DNA of 64,000 bases from JAICWP01 sp035278025. GTDB lineage: Bacteria > Acidobacteriota > Terriglobia > Terriglobales > Acidobacteriaceae. Of the stretch, positions 18,315-27,843 are shown in pieces. The position numbers were made by a program, and so were the translations under genes. The stretch spans positions 1 to 64,000 of the forward strand of contig DATEJK010000100.1 of assembly GCA_035278025.1 (NCBI GenBank), in the 5' to 3' direction. A model generated the notes under the pieces. The model saw only the letters and a program-made list of their open reading frames with translations, did not search any database and was not told the origin of the DNA. The number at the start of each line of letters is the position of its first letter. Position 1 is the stretch's first letter.

Positions 18315-21300
18315 TTACCACATCACCTTGACGGCGAATTGAATTTCTCGGCCGGGCGTCTGGGTCGAATCAATCTGGCCGAAGCCGGGCACGGGCGCGC
18401 CGGTGGCGTCAAAGGCCTCGAGGTTATCCACCGGCGGCGCGAAGTTGGCATGGTTGATGACGTTAAAGAACTCCGCCCGGAACTGCACATTCAGGTTCTC
18501 TCGGATGTGATTGTTCTTGACCATGGAGTAGTCGAGGTTGAGCAATCCCGGTCCGATGATGGAATTACGAGCCAGGGTGCCAACCAGATTGTCGCAGCGG
18601 GGGAAGGCATGCGATTTGTCGCAGTAGGTGTTGTAAAAACTCTGGCTGGGCGCCTGGGCAACAGTCAGGCAGTCGGGCTTAATGTACTGGCTGGGATTGC
18701 CAGGATTGATGATGGAGCTGCAGGGTCCGGCGTAGAGACGGTCGGGAATGGCGATAGGCTCAGAGTTGAGCTGCCCCATGGGATCGCCTTCTACGCCATC
18801 GAGGGGCCAGAGGGGAACGCCGTCGCTGGCCTCAAAAATGGCTCCCAGCTGCCAGCCCCGGAATAGCCAGCCGGCGGGACCAGCCAGCGCGTGGAATTTG
18901 GGAACCTGGTAAAGCAGATTGACGACCAGGTTCTTGCCGACATTGAAATCCGAAAGGCCGCGGACAAGTCTCAAATCCCACCAGGGAGTGGTAGGGCTAA
19001 GGTCGCTGGCAAAATTATCTCCCGCAAAACTTCCGGAAGAGGTATCCATGGTCTTGCTCCAGGTGAAGGAGCTCATGGCTTGCAGGCCATGGCTCATATC
19101 TTTGGTGACGCGCACCTGCAGCGAGTTGTAATAAGAGAGGCTGGTCCAGAGGGTGGTCTGGATGGCATTGACGTTGGTGTTGATGGGATGGCCCGGGACA
19201 AGGCCGGAGCCGCCCTGGGTCAAACAAGTCGGGTTGGGAGTGGGGCCTGAACAAATTGGGTTGGGGAACACCCAGCGGCTGCCGACGTGATAAGGGAAGA
19301 CGGTATTGATATCGTCCTCCTGGAAGGGGTTGTGGACGCCGCGCGAGCCGGCATAAGCGATGCTTAGCGCGGTGTTACCTGGAAGTTGCCGCTGCACGTC
19401 CAGGTTCCACTGAGAGATGTAATTGCGCTTGAGGTCAGGCTGGACGTAATTCCACACCTGGCTTCCAGCCGGGGGGTTGGTGAGCAGGGGGGCAATGCCC
19501 TGCGGAAATATTCCGGCCGTCGGATTGTTGACCGCCGTCACCACGTGGAAGGGAGAAGTCTGGGCATTGTTGATGACCAGTTCATAAGGGAGAGGAAGGG
19601 CGTCAAACAAGCCGAAGCCTCCGCGAACAGCGGTCTTCTGATCGTGGAAGGGGTCCCAGGCAAAGCCGATGCGGGGCTCAAAATTCCTGAGCGTGGGGTT
19701 GCGTTGGAAGTATTTGTTGTAGAAGGGGCCATTGGCGGGATTGGTCTCAATGGTCTGCAAATTGGCGATTTTGCCATTCTTCTCGGTGGGAATGGTGGAC
19801 ATTTCGTAGCGCAAGCCCAAGTTCAGCGTGAGATTGGAGCGGGCATGCCAGTCATCCTGCACATACGCGCCCAGGACCCAGTCCCGGTTGTAGTGAGTGG
19901 AGATGGCGGAGATGTCCGGGGGCCCGGCGAAGCGGGAGGGAGCGTCTTGCAGGAAACTGGAAATGCTGGGAAACGTGGCCGTGCCGTCTTCGATGAAGGG
20001 GGCAAACAAGTCTTCATGCACCCGGACCAGCATGCCTCCGAACTTTACGTTGTGCGTGCCCATGGTGCGCACCGCATCGTCGTACAGCTGGAAGCTCTGC
20101 ATTAAATAATTCTGGACAGACTGCCCCCGCAGACCGCCACGAAATGGCGTAAGCCCGGAGACAGTGAGGCGAGGAGCATAGAGACTGGGGAGAATACCGA
20201 AGGAATGATCGGCGGCCGCCGGGTTAATGGCGCTGGGAGTCAGCTGACCTTCACCATAACTGCGGTTACAGCCCAGACGAATGGTATTGCCCATTTCGGG
20301 GCTGAAGATGTGGGTATCCTCCAGGGAGCCGCCCTGGCGACCGACAACGAACTGGTCGAGGACCTGGTTGGTGCCGTCGGGTTGGGTAAAAGTGGAACGA
20401 TCATAATAGTAGCTGGAGTTCAAGCTGTCTTTGCTGGAAAGCTTCACGTCGGCGCGAGTGGTGAAGTAGTTCTCGGGGACGATCTGGGCACCAGAAAAAG
20501 CGTAGTTGCCGGTGTCGCCCGGACCTATCAGGCCGGCGTTGGGCAGGGGGAAGAAGGTAAAGAACCTGGCGATGGTGGGGTTGACGGGAACAGTGATGGG
20601 ATTGCCATTATCGTCGTGAATGTGACCGGTGCGGGCGTCCGCCGAAAGCGTGTGCGCGACGTGAGTAATGCCTTTGCTCTGGCGCAGGCCCTCGTAGTCG
20701 CCGAAGATGAAAACCTTATCCTTCCACACGGGCCCTCCGGCGGAAGCACCGAACTGGTTGCGGCGGAAAGCTGCCTTGGGAAGGTTGTTATTATTTTCGA
20801 AAAAGTTGGCCGCATCCATGGCGCTGTTGCGGATGAACTCATAGGCGCTGCCGTGGAACTGGCTGGTTCCGGAGCGGGTGATGGCATTGATGACGCCGCC
20901 GGAGGTGAAGCCGTACTCGGCGGAGTAGTTGCTGGTAAGAACCGAGAACTCCTGGATGGCATCCACGCCCAGGTTCTGACCGAGCACGCTGCCGGGTCCG
21001 GCGTTGGAGTAGTCATTGATGATGACGCCATTGAGCCGGTAGGTGTTCTGGGTTGGACGGCTTCCATCAATGGTCATCTGCATGCCCAGGCCGCGGGCAT
21101 GGGAGCCAACCTGGGTGACAGCCTCCTGGGTGCGCACCGTGGCCACACCCGGTTGCAGAGTGGCCAGGGAGCCCCAGTCGCGGCCATTCAAAGGCAGCTC
21201 GCGAACTTCCGAGCCCACCACGTCGCCGCTGATGGTGGAAGTGGCCAGGTCCACGCTGGGAGCCTGTTCCGTGACGTCCACGCGCTGTTGTGCTTCTCCG

Positions 21301-21635
21301 ACGGCGAGGGAGACACTCAATATTTGCTTGGCGCCGACCGTCAATGTTGCGGCCGCCGCCTTGGTGGCGAAGCCCTTGGCCACGAAGGTAACCTGATAGT
21401 TGGCCGGCAAAAGGTTGGGCACACTGTAGAAACCGTCCGTGTTGGTGGTAGTTGATTGCAGCACACCGGTGGCCAGGTTTTTGACCGAAACCTGAGCATT
21501 CACGATGACGGCGCCGGAGACGTCGGTGACAGTTCCCGACAGGGTTGCCCCCGCGACCTGTGCGGGCAGGGGCAGCGCGGTCATCAGGCCGATCAACAGC
21601 AGCCAGAGAGCCCAGCGAATCTTCATAACGTGCAT
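18315..21635 (-). CDS. Oar-like TonB-dependent receptor with N-terminal CarboxypepD_reg domain
   Basis: A 1,106-residue outer-membrane protein. The signal peptide (about 1-26) is followed by a carboxypeptidase-regulatory-like beta sandwich (GATLSGTVTDVSGAVIVNAQ, residues about 28-115), a plug domain with ELPLNGRDWGSLATLQPGV, and a large barrel with an aromatic terminal residue (FAVKVMW). This architecture is a hallmark of Acidobacteriota. GGAGG sits six bases before the ATG at 21635, favouring that start over the ATG three codons later. No TonB box was identified with confidence. Substrates are probably glycans, peptides or other macromolecules. A FadR/GntR-type operator lies about 70 bases upstream. 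Confidence 0.93.
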   Translation of the reverse strand: MHVMKIRWALWLLLIGLMTALPLPAQVAGATLSGTVTDVSGAVIVNAQVSVKNLATGVLQSTTTNTDGFYSVPNLLPANYQVTFVAKGFATKAAAATLTVGAKQILSVSLAVGEAQQRVDVTEQAPSVDLATSTISGDVVGSEVRELPLNGRDWGSLATLQPGVATVRTQEAVTQVGSHARGLGMQMTIDGSRPTQNTYRLNGVIINDYSNAGPGSVLGQNLGVDAIQEFSVLTSNYSAEYGFTSGGVINAITRSGTSQFHGSAYEFIRNSAMDAANFFENNNNLPKAAFRRNQFGASAGGPVWKDKVFIFGDYEGLRQSKGITHVAHTLSADARTGHIHDDNGNPITVPVNPTIARFFTFFPLPNAGLIGPGDTGNYAFSGAQIVPENYFTTRADVKLSSKDSLNSSYYYDRSTFTQPDGTNQVLDQFVVGRQGGSLEDTHIFSPEMGNTIRLGCNRSYGEGQLTPSAINPAAADHSFGILPSLYAPRLTVSGLTPFRGGLRGQSVQNYLMQSFQLYDDAVRTMGTHNVKFGGMLVRVHEDLFAPFIEDGTATFPSISSFLQDAPSRFAGPPDISAISTHYNRDWVLGAYVQDDWHARSNLTLNLGLRYEMSTIPTEKNGKIANLQTIETNPANGPFYNKYFQRNPTLRNFEPRIGFAWDPFHDQKTAVRGGFGLFDALPLPYELVINNAQTSPFHVVTAVNNPTAGIFPQGIAPLLTNPPAGSQVWNYVQPDLKRNYISQWNLDVQRQLPGNTALSIAYAGSRGVHNPFQEDDINTVFPYHVGSRWVFPNPICSGPTPNPTCLTQGGSGLVPGHPINTNVNAIQTTLWTSLSYYNSLQVRVTKDMSHGLQAMSSFTWSKTMDTSSGSFAGDNFASDLSPTTPWWDLRLVRGLSDFNVGKNLVVNLLYQVPKFHALAGPAGWLFRGWQLGAIFEASDGVPLWPLDGVEGDPMGQLNSEPIAIPDRLYAGPCSSIINPGNPSQYIKPDCLTVAQAPSQSFYNTYCDKSHAFPRCDNLVGTLARNSIIGPGLLNLDYSMVKNNHIRENLNVQFRAEFFNVINHANFAPPVDNLEAFDATGAPVPGFGQIDSTQTPGREIQFAVKVMW

Positions 21636-22097
21636 GTAGATCCTCCGTTCAAGTCAGCCGCAGGCAGGAGCGGAGGGCGTACTACCATACCTCCAGGCTA
21701 TCTGCTGGTCTGACCACTTTTTTAAACAAAAAATCGGCGGCGGAACGACCGCTAAGAAGACGGATAGTAAGGATTCGGGGACCTGTAAGAACTTCTAAGA
21801 ATGCCCAGGGGAGGAACAGGCGAAACCTGTGCTCCCCACTCCTAATGTCGGCGGATGCTACTGCCGATCTCACCCAACATGCAAGAAAATAATCGTTTGA
21901 CGACCTAAATTTCTCTTCGCCGGGAAGGCCGGGTATGGTTGTTGCCGTGATTTAAGGTTGGGTTAAGGTTGGAGAAGGGCGATACATGTGACGCTTTCAC
22001 CCCATCTGTGCGGGTAATTTCCTATAGGGGAGCAAGCTAAGCGGTTCTAAGTCTGGAAAATGTGGCCGAACACCAGCCAGTTTGTGACACCGACCAA
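21636..22097. other. Intergenic region upstream of the Oar-like receptor
   Basis: A 462-base gap between two minus-strand genes. It holds the operator at 21706-21716, an A/T-rich run just beyond it (about 21717-21733), and a direct repeat TTAAGGTTGG at 21954 and 21965 (11-base period, one helical turn). No gene is supported here. Confidence 0.45.
21706..21716. promoter_or_regulatory. FadR/GntR-type operator palindrome
   Basis: TGGTCTGACCA fits the TGGT-N3-ACCA core recognised by FadR-subfamily GntR repressors. It lies about 70 bases upstream of the receptor start, next to an AT-rich tract, so binding would plausibly control this gene. No GntR regulator gene is in the window. Confidence 0.5.
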
Positions 22098-22784
22098 TTA
22101 AAGAACGGCTGCAGTGCTGGTGCCGGCGGCGGCAAACACATCGCCGGCGTCGGATTCCGCGATGGGAATAAAAACCTGGACCACCTCGGCATCGAACTGG
22201 GTGCCGGAGGACTGGCGGAGGCGGCGCACAGCTTCTTCATGGCCGACGCCTCGGCGGTAGCAGCGATGGGAAATCATGGCATCGTAGGCGTCAATGACGC
22301 AAACAATGCGCGACACCAGTGGAATGTCCGCGCCTTTGAGGTGAGCGGGGTAGCCGTTGCCATCCACGCTTTCGTGGTGGTGTAAAGCATAGAGGCTGGC
22401 CTGCTCCAGCCCCGGCACGAGGCGCAGGATGGACCAGCTGTACTCGGGATGCTTGTTCATCAGCGCCCGCTCTTCCGCAGTAAGGGGGCCGGGCTTTTTA
22501 AGAATCGCGTCCGGAACCCCGATTTTGCCGATGTCATGGAGCAGGGCCGCGACTTCCACCTGGTACATATGATCTTCCGGGATATTCAGGGCGCGGGCCA
22601 CGCGAATGGCCCATTCGGCCAAACGGGTGCTGTGTACACCGGTGTTGAGGTCCTTCAGGTCAAGCAGTTGATTGAAGGCGCACACCAGCGAGTTGCGAAA
22701 CGCGTCCTGCTGCTCTTCCAGTTCCTTGAGCCGCAGGCCCAGGGGGGCATACAACTCGGACGCCGAGTTGGCCAGCCCCGCCAT
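22098..22784 (-). CDS. HD-GYP domain phosphodiesterase-like protein
   Basis: A 228-residue protein made almost entirely of an HD-GYP domain: HSTRLAEWA, the HD pair in LLHDIGKIGVPD, HPEYSWSIL, LHHHESVDGNGYP (the GYP signature), and VCVIDAYDAM. The metal ligands expected for a c-di-GMP phosphodiesterase appear present. A short N-terminal helical segment (about 1-45) lacks a receiver or membrane domain, so the sensory input must come from a partner. It begins 26 bases after the subtilase stop and is the last gene of the long minus-strand series. Activity on c-di-GMP is inferred from motifs. Confidence 0.88.
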   Translation of the reverse strand: MAGLANSASELYAPLGLRLKELEEQQDAFRNSLVCAFNQLLDLKDLNTGVHSTRLAEWAIRVARALNIPEDHMYQVEVAALLHDIGKIGVPDAILKKPGPLTAEERALMNKHPEYSWSILRLVPGLEQASLYALHHHESVDGNGYPAHLKGADIPLVSRIVCVIDAYDAMISHRCYRRGVGHEEAVRRLRQSSGTQFDAEVVQVFIPIAESDAGDVFAAAGTSTAAVL

Positions 22785-22810
22785 GAGCCGCGCACCTGCA
22801 CCGGGTTGGA

Positions 22811-24139
22811 CTATTGATGACAGAATTGCACCGCCGAATAAGTGTCCAGCCGCCCGTGTCCCATTTGCGGGTCGGAGATCCAGTCTGACTTAGCCAGCCC
22901 GGAAGCGACGTTGGAGACCGTGCACCCGCCGTTTTTGCCCAGCATCAGGGCCGCAGTTCCAGAAACCAACGGCGCACTGAAGGAAGTACCCCAGCCGGCG
23001 GCGTAGGTTCCCCAGGGATAGGTAGTAACAACTCCCTCGCCGGGGGCCGCCAAATCAACCGGCGGGGCGCCGTAGTTGGTGAACACCGACTGGGTGTCCT
23101 GATTGGAGGTGGAGGCAACATCCACCACGCCTGGCAGGCCGCCCGGGTAAACCGTGATCTGCTGGCCGTCATTGCCAGCCGAGGCTACCGAAATCACGCC
23201 GTGGCTGTTGGCATATTTGACGGCATTGGCCAGTTCCGGCGAGTAGGAAGTGTAATCAAAGCTCATGCTCAGGATGCGGGCTCCGTGCTTGACGGCGTAG
23301 TAGATGGCCCGCAAGACGTCAGAGTCGTACCCGGTGCCCGCCGCGGTAAACGACTTGAGGGGCATGATCTGAGCCTGGGGCGCCACCAGGTGGACAATGC
23401 CGGCGGTCATGGTGCCGTGGCCGAAAGCGTCGTATTGCGAGCCGTCGAGGACCGCCACGGTGCGCTGGTCGAGCACGGCCACGGTGCGCTGATTGACCTC
23501 GGCAGTCTCTGCCTGGCTCAAGTTGGGCGAGGTATTGACGTCAGAATTCTCAGAGCCGCCGTCCATGTTGCGGGTGAAGTCGTACCCGCTCACCAGCACG
23601 CCCTGCAGCACGGGGTTGGAGGTATCTACGCCGGTGTCAATGACGGCCACGATGATTCCGGCACCGGCACTATTGAAGGTGGAGTGAGTTTGGGCCAGGC
23701 GGATCAGCTGTGTGGCTGGCTGGTTAACGTAGCCGTGCCAGACCGTAGCGCCGTAGTAGGAGGTTGGCGTTTCGTCAGTTAAGTACGAAGGCGCCGGCCC
23801 GGCCGTAGCATCCAGCGTTTTCACAGTCTGGTCAATCTCGACGTCCACAATGCCCAACTGGAGCCTGAGCCGCAACAGGCAGGTGATGGGGTTGAGGAGG
23901 GGCGGGAAGCTGACCACGAACAACTGTCCCTGAGGATCGCCAATGGCGTCCACCACGTTGCAGCCCAGCAGGGCGCAGGTCAGATTGATACCGGGCAGGC
24001 CAAGCGAATCGCGGACAATCAGCCGGGTCTGGGCGGCTGCTGACGAGGGGAAGAGGGTCAACAAGAACAGCGCCGCACACATCAGAATGCCGCTTCGCCA
24101 ACCGTACTTTCCTTTTGAGTTCCGCTCCTGAACTTGCAT
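22811..24139 (-). CDS. Exported subtilisin-like serine protease (S8)
   Basis: A 442-residue secreted protease. The ATG at 24139 is chosen because AGGAGAGG lies just upstream; a GTG eight codons earlier covers that site. A signal peptide (about residues 15-36) leads to a propeptide-like segment, then the S8 triad: Asp in IIVAVIDTGVD (about 168), His in DAFGHGTMTAG (about 241), Ser in GWGTSFSAPLVSG (about 390). The stretch before the histidine contains an eight-residue tandem duplication, QRTVAVLDQRTVAVLD. It sits between the zinc-finger protein gene (51 bases upstream) and the HD-GYP gene. It would digest extracellular or envelope protein, or a signalling substrate of this cluster. Confidence 0.9.
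   Translation of the reverse strand: MQVQERNSKGKYGWRSGILMCAALFLLTLFPSSAAAQTRLIVRDSLGLPGINLTCALLGCNVVDAIGDPQGQLFVVSFPPLLNPITCLLRLRLQLGIVDVEIDQTVKTLDATAGPAPSYLTDETPTSYYGATVWHGYVNQPATQLIRLAQTHSTFNSAGAGIIVAVIDTGVDTSNPVLQGVLVSGYDFTRNMDGGSENSDVNTSPNLSQAETAEVNQRTVAVLDQRTVAVLDGSQYDAFGHGTMTAGIVHLVAPQAQIMPLKSFTAAGTGYDSDVLRAIYYAVKHGARILSMSFDYTSYSPELANAVKYANSHGVISVASAGNDGQQITVYPGGLPGVVDVASTSNQDTQSVFTNYGAPPVDLAAPGEGVVTTYPWGTYAAGWGTSFSAPLVSGTAALMLGKNGGCTVSNVASGLAKSDWISDPQMGHGRLDTYSAVQFCHQ
23444..23491 (-). repeat. 24-base tandem duplication inside the subtilase gene
   Basis: Two adjacent 24-base units differing at two positions keep the frame and duplicate QRTVAVLD just before the catalytic histidine motif of the protease. 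The near identity indicates a recent slippage event. Confidence 0.85.
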
Positions 24140-24190
24140 GTTCCCCTCTCCTGTGTTGCGCACTATGTTAGGAACTGTTGCACTTTTCAG

Positions 24191-24874
24191 CTACTTACCG
24201 GTGTAATCGTTCCGGGTGCGTCCCCGTAACCTGTTTTGCTCACCAAAGTCACCTGCCCGGTCACATGACCCGGTGGGCAAGGTGATACGGACGGTTCGCC
24301 CGGAATCCACTTCGATGGCCAGCTGCATTTCAGCCTCGGCGGCAACCTCGAGATGAAATTCGCCGAAATTCGAAGTTGAGGTCCGCTGCAGGGGCTCGCC
24401 CTGGCGATTGAGCAGGGCTACGGGAACGGATTCCGGGGCCAGGCGCAGGGTTCTGGCGTCCAGCACCTGGCCAACGATGGATAAAGCCTTGGAATTGGCG
24501 TGCTTATCAATGCGCAGATCAATGGTCAGCCCGTCCGCTTCGTACACCATTTGGCGGGCCATGGCAGTGCCGGAGCGAATGCCGGCCGGCAGAGGCTGCG
24601 CGAAGCTGTCGAAAACCAGGCTGGCGAGGGAGCGCGCAGCAGGAGCCGCAAGTTTGGCGGCTGCGAACTGAGCCTTTGCCAGGCGAACAGTGTGTGGAGG
24701 AGGCGTGTATTGCTCTTCCCTGGCGGCCACATTCATGAAAGATTTCCAGAGGGCGAGGGCGCCGGAGCAGGCTGCGCATCCGCCGGCCAAATGGGATTCG
24801 ATGGCTGACTTCGCTTCCGGCGTGCTATGGCCGCGCACAAAGTCGGCCCAGGCGGGTTCTGCAATATGTTCCAC
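24191..24874 (-). CDS. Zinc-finger (anti-sigma-like) soluble protein
   Basis: A 227-residue protein starting at the GTG at 24874, which has GGAGAG six bases upstream; a TTG at 24886 overlaps that site. The N-terminus has an anti-sigma zinc-finger-like helix pair ending in HLAGGCAAC, an H-x4-C-x2-C variant of the ZAS/zf-HC2 motif. No membrane helix follows, so it is predicted cytoplasmic. The C-terminal half (about 120-215) is a beta-rich, carboxypeptidase-regulatory-like domain (VPVALLNRQGEPL, FGEFHLEV). The location after ECF sigma and CHAT genes suggests it binds that sigma factor. The substrate or trigger is unknown. Confidence 0.7.
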   Translation of the reverse strand: MEHIAEPAWADFVRGHSTPEAKSAIESHLAGGCAACSGALALWKSFMNVAAREEQYTPPPHTVRLAKAQFAAAKLAAPAARSLASLVFDSFAQPLPAGIRSGTAMARQMVYEADGLTIDLRIDKHANSKALSIVGQVLDARTLRLAPESVPVALLNRQGEPLQRTSTSNFGEFHLEVAAEAEMQLAIEVDSGRTVRITLPTGSCDRAGDFGEQNRLRGRTRNDYTGK

Positions 24875-24899
24875 TCTTCTCTCCAAAACGGGGATTTGT

Positions 24900-24930
24900 G
24901 AAAGCCGTAATCGAGCCAGTTCCGGCTTTC
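24900..24930 (-). promoter_or_regulatory. Inverted repeat in the CHAT / zinc-finger gap
   Basis: GAAAGCCG and CGGCTTTC form a perfect 8-base stem with a 15-base loop, 26 bases upstream of the zinc-finger protein start. The 98-24-base gap around it is the loosest junction in this series, so it may hold an internal promoter, operator or attenuator. Confidence 0.35.
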
Positions 24931-24984
24931 ATTTCATAAGGGGAGGCGGACAGCCAAAAAATATAGGGGAAGTAAAAAAGTTTC

Positions 24985-27843
24985 TTAGTCCTTACCTATC
25001 AATATGAAAGGAGCCCAGTAAAAAGGGTGGGGATGGGTGTTTCTGACCTCTTGCATGGCCTGCTGCAGGGCGAGCGCCCTCGAACTGCCCTGCTGCAGGC
25101 GAGTGTAGAAGGCGACCATAAAGTCGCGGGTGGTGGAATCCTGCACATCCCACAGGCTGAGCAGCAGCGATTGCGCGCCGGCCTGGAGAAAACCGCGGGC
25201 CAGTCCCAACAATTCGTCGCCCGGGCTCACGACGTTGAGTCCGGTGGCGCAGCCGCTCAGCACCACGATTTCGGCCGGCAGCTTGAGCTGATAAATGTCG
25301 TAGACGCTGAGGTATGAGGTTCCCAAGCGGATGGAAGAGAACATGGGATTGTCCTGGCGGAAGTAGCCGTGGGTGGCGATATGCACGGTGCGGGAGGCTG
25401 GCCCCAGGGTTCGCAGGGCTTGCTCGGTCGCCTCCGCGCCCAGGAACAGTTGCGAATTCGGCAGTAGCGCGCTGACCGCCCTGGCCTCGTCTTCGATGGA
25501 AGGCGCCAGTTCATCGCTGACTCCCATGACCAGCGCGGACCCCGCACAATTCACCGGCTGGCTTTTGCAAAGCGCGTACACACTGGCGCTGGGGGCGTAG
25601 GAAATGGAGAACTGGTCAATCAGGTAGCTTTGGCCGTCGTAGAGCGCATGGAATGGAACGTGATGCAGCTGACCGTGGGGCACAAACACCAGATGCTTCT
25701 GGCGCAGAAGAGGGCGAAGCGGGGCCACCAATTCCTGGTAGAGATCGTGCAGGTGCGCCTGAATGGATTCAAACATGGCATCCTTGAATTTCGCCACGTA
25801 GTGCTGGTCCAAGCGGAATTTGGAGAGCTGAAAGCGCAGCAACTGCAGCAGCTTGCGGACACGGGGCTGCAGGGTGATAGCGGCCAGCTCGAAGGTGTCG
25901 CGAGTGACAACACAAGCCAGCACGCGTTCCTGAATGAAAAAATATTCGACGAGCGCAGTATCTTCGGCCAGACCCGCCCGAATGTCTTCTAGCGAGGCGA
26001 CGGAAGGAATAGCGAGGCCAGCCTCACTGGCTTCGGCGACGGTAGCTTCCTGCAAGGCGCGCATGAGGTCAGCCTCGCGGTCCTGCGCCTGGCGCTCCAG
26101 TTGCTCAATGCGCTGCGGGGAGTGGGCTTCAGGCTGCAACTGCTCGCGCTCGATCAGGTTGTAGTACCAGTTCAGCTCCTCGCGCAGGCTGCGGATGGAG
26201 CGCACCAGTTCGCTCTGCCCGGAGTCATCGGCAGTGGACAGGCGCGCAGGCTGGATCATGAGGTCGAGGAGGCTGCGCGATTTCGCCTGCTCGATGTAGC
26301 CGAAGATTTCCTGGAAATTGCCGCGAGCGCGCAGGCAGATATCAACGAGATGCTCGTAAATTTCAGCTTTATTGCTGAAGAAGGCCATTTTCAGTTCTTC
26401 GCCGCGCAACTGGCCGCGAATCTTGTCGAGGGCCTGGCGCGCGCTCTCGTAGGCGGCAAATGCGGCGGTGTCGTCGCTGCGAGCGCGCTCGATCTCGCCC
26501 AGGAGGAATCCGGCCTGATAGCGCAAAAGAGGCGACTCCTGTCCATTCAGGCGCTGCATGGCCGCCGCACAATGCTGGCGCGCGACTGAAATTTCCTGCA
26601 TGCGCAGGGCGATGCGCGCCAACAGAAGCTCCGCCATCACGGCCTTGCCGCGGACGTTGGAGGGGGCGAAGAACTCGCGCGCGCGATTGGCAAGCTGACG
26701 GGCTTCGAACAGCCTGCCTTCCTGCAGGAGTACCAGGGCCTGATACAGATCGAGAAGCGAGGGCCAAACCTGGTTCTTCTCCTGGACGAACAGTTGCCTG
26801 GCTTGAGCAAAGAGTTCCAGGGCTTCGAAGGGCTGGCCCTGGCGGCCGGCGGCGATGGCGGCGAAGACCAGAGTCTTGGCCGCTTCATAGCCCATGCCAA
26901 GGCCCTGGAACTGCTGGTGCGCGGCGCGCGCCAGATTAGCCGCCTCAATATTCAGGTTCAGCTCGAGATATATTTCAGCCAGGTCCAGGTTGCACAAGGC
27001 CAGCTGGTACTTGTCGCCAGCCTTCTTGCCGCCGGCGATGGCCTCATGCAGCATCTGAATGGCGCGGCCGTATTCGCCACGAAGAAAATAAAGGTAGGCA
27101 ATGTTGTAGTCCGCCTGGGCCACCAGGATGGGCATGTCCTTCTGCTGGCAGTGGGCGCGAGCCAGGCGATGCGTTTCCAGGGCCTTGGCAAACTCGTTCA
27201 GGCTGATGTAGCAGGTGGAAAGATTGCTGAGCACCGCGGCCAGTCCCTCGGCGTCATCGTGTTTGAGCAATTCACGGTAAGCGCGTTCGTAGCAGTCGCG
27301 GGCTTCGGCGAAGCGATCCTGGCGGTGGTAGATGTTGCCGGTGTTGATGTCAAGCCGGGCGAGGCGCAGCGAATCTCCCTGGTCGGCAAAAATGGCGCGG
27401 GCACGGTCCGCCGCCGCCAGGGCGCGGTCATACTGTCCCAGCAAAAGAATTGGCTGGATGCATCCGCTGAGAGTCCGTGCCAGTTCCACGCGGTTATCGA
27501 GTTCTTCGAAAAGGGTGATGGCGCGCTGGTGGAAGTCCACAGCCGCGGCATGCTGGTCAATGGCGTACAGCGCGTTGGCCTTGGAGCGCAGGCTCTGGGC
27601 CAGGGCCAGCTTGTCGCCCAGGTTTTCTGAAATTGCGACCGCTGCGTCAGCCAGGCGCAGGGCGGAGACCGTATCCACGCGCACCAACTGGCGGACCCGG
27701 CTGGAAAGCTCCTGCACGAGGGCGGGCTGCCACAGGGAGCTATTTTCGGCAACGAAACGCGCCCGGGCGTTCTCGTCGGCAATCGCCGACAAACGCGCGA
27801 TTACTCCTTCCACATCCAGGGCCGGGGATGCGCCGGCGCTCAC
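24985..27843 (-). CDS. TPR-CHAT domain caspase-like protease
   Basis: A 952-residue cytoplasmic protein. Residues about 60-500 are tetratricopeptide repeats (SNLSTCYISLNEFAKALETH, NTGNIYHRQDRFAEARDCY), followed by a helical linker and a CHAT domain from about 640. The caspase-like dyad is present: His825 in HIATHGYF and Cys865 in VVLSGCATGL, with LVFVPHGQLHHVPFHAL before and LGLARGFLQAGAQSLLLSLW after. The GTG start overlaps the sigma stop codon (GTGA), so the two should be made together. CHAT proteases are known as effectors and as regulators acting on sigma/anti-sigma partners; here the linked sigma and zinc-finger genes point to the latter. Confidence 0.92.
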   Translation of the reverse strand: MSAGASPALDVEGVIARLSAIADENARARFVAENSSLWQPALVQELSSRVRQLVRVDTVSALRLADAAVAISENLGDKLALAQSLRSKANALYAIDQHAAAVDFHQRAITLFEELDNRVELARTLSGCIQPILLLGQYDRALAAADRARAIFADQGDSLRLARLDINTGNIYHRQDRFAEARDCYERAYRELLKHDDAEGLAAVLSNLSTCYISLNEFAKALETHRLARAHCQQKDMPILVAQADYNIAYLYFLRGEYGRAIQMLHEAIAGGKKAGDKYQLALCNLDLAEIYLELNLNIEAANLARAAHQQFQGLGMGYEAAKTLVFAAIAAGRQGQPFEALELFAQARQLFVQEKNQVWPSLLDLYQALVLLQEGRLFEARQLANRAREFFAPSNVRGKAVMAELLLARIALRMQEISVARQHCAAAMQRLNGQESPLLRYQAGFLLGEIERARSDDTAAFAAYESARQALDKIRGQLRGEELKMAFFSNKAEIYEHLVDICLRARGNFQEIFGYIEQAKSRSLLDLMIQPARLSTADDSGQSELVRSIRSLREELNWYYNLIEREQLQPEAHSPQRIEQLERQAQDREADLMRALQEATVAEASEAGLAIPSVASLEDIRAGLAEDTALVEYFFIQERVLACVVTRDTFELAAITLQPRVRKLLQLLRFQLSKFRLDQHYVAKFKDAMFESIQAHLHDLYQELVAPLRPLLRQKHLVFVPHGQLHHVPFHALYDGQSYLIDQFSISYAPSASVYALCKSQPVNCAGSALVMGVSDELAPSIEDEARAVSALLPNSQLFLGAEATEQALRTLGPASRTVHIATHGYFRQDNPMFSSIRLGTSYLSVYDIYQLKLPAEIVVLSGCATGLNVVSPGDELLGLARGFLQAGAQSLLLSLWDVQDSTTRDFMVAFYTRLQQGSSRALALQQAMQEVRNTHPHPFYWAPFILIGKD

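Noticed and set aside
20205..21455. 416-codon plus-strand frame
   Set aside because: Antisense of the Oar-like receptor; low-complexity Gly/Val/Ala translation.
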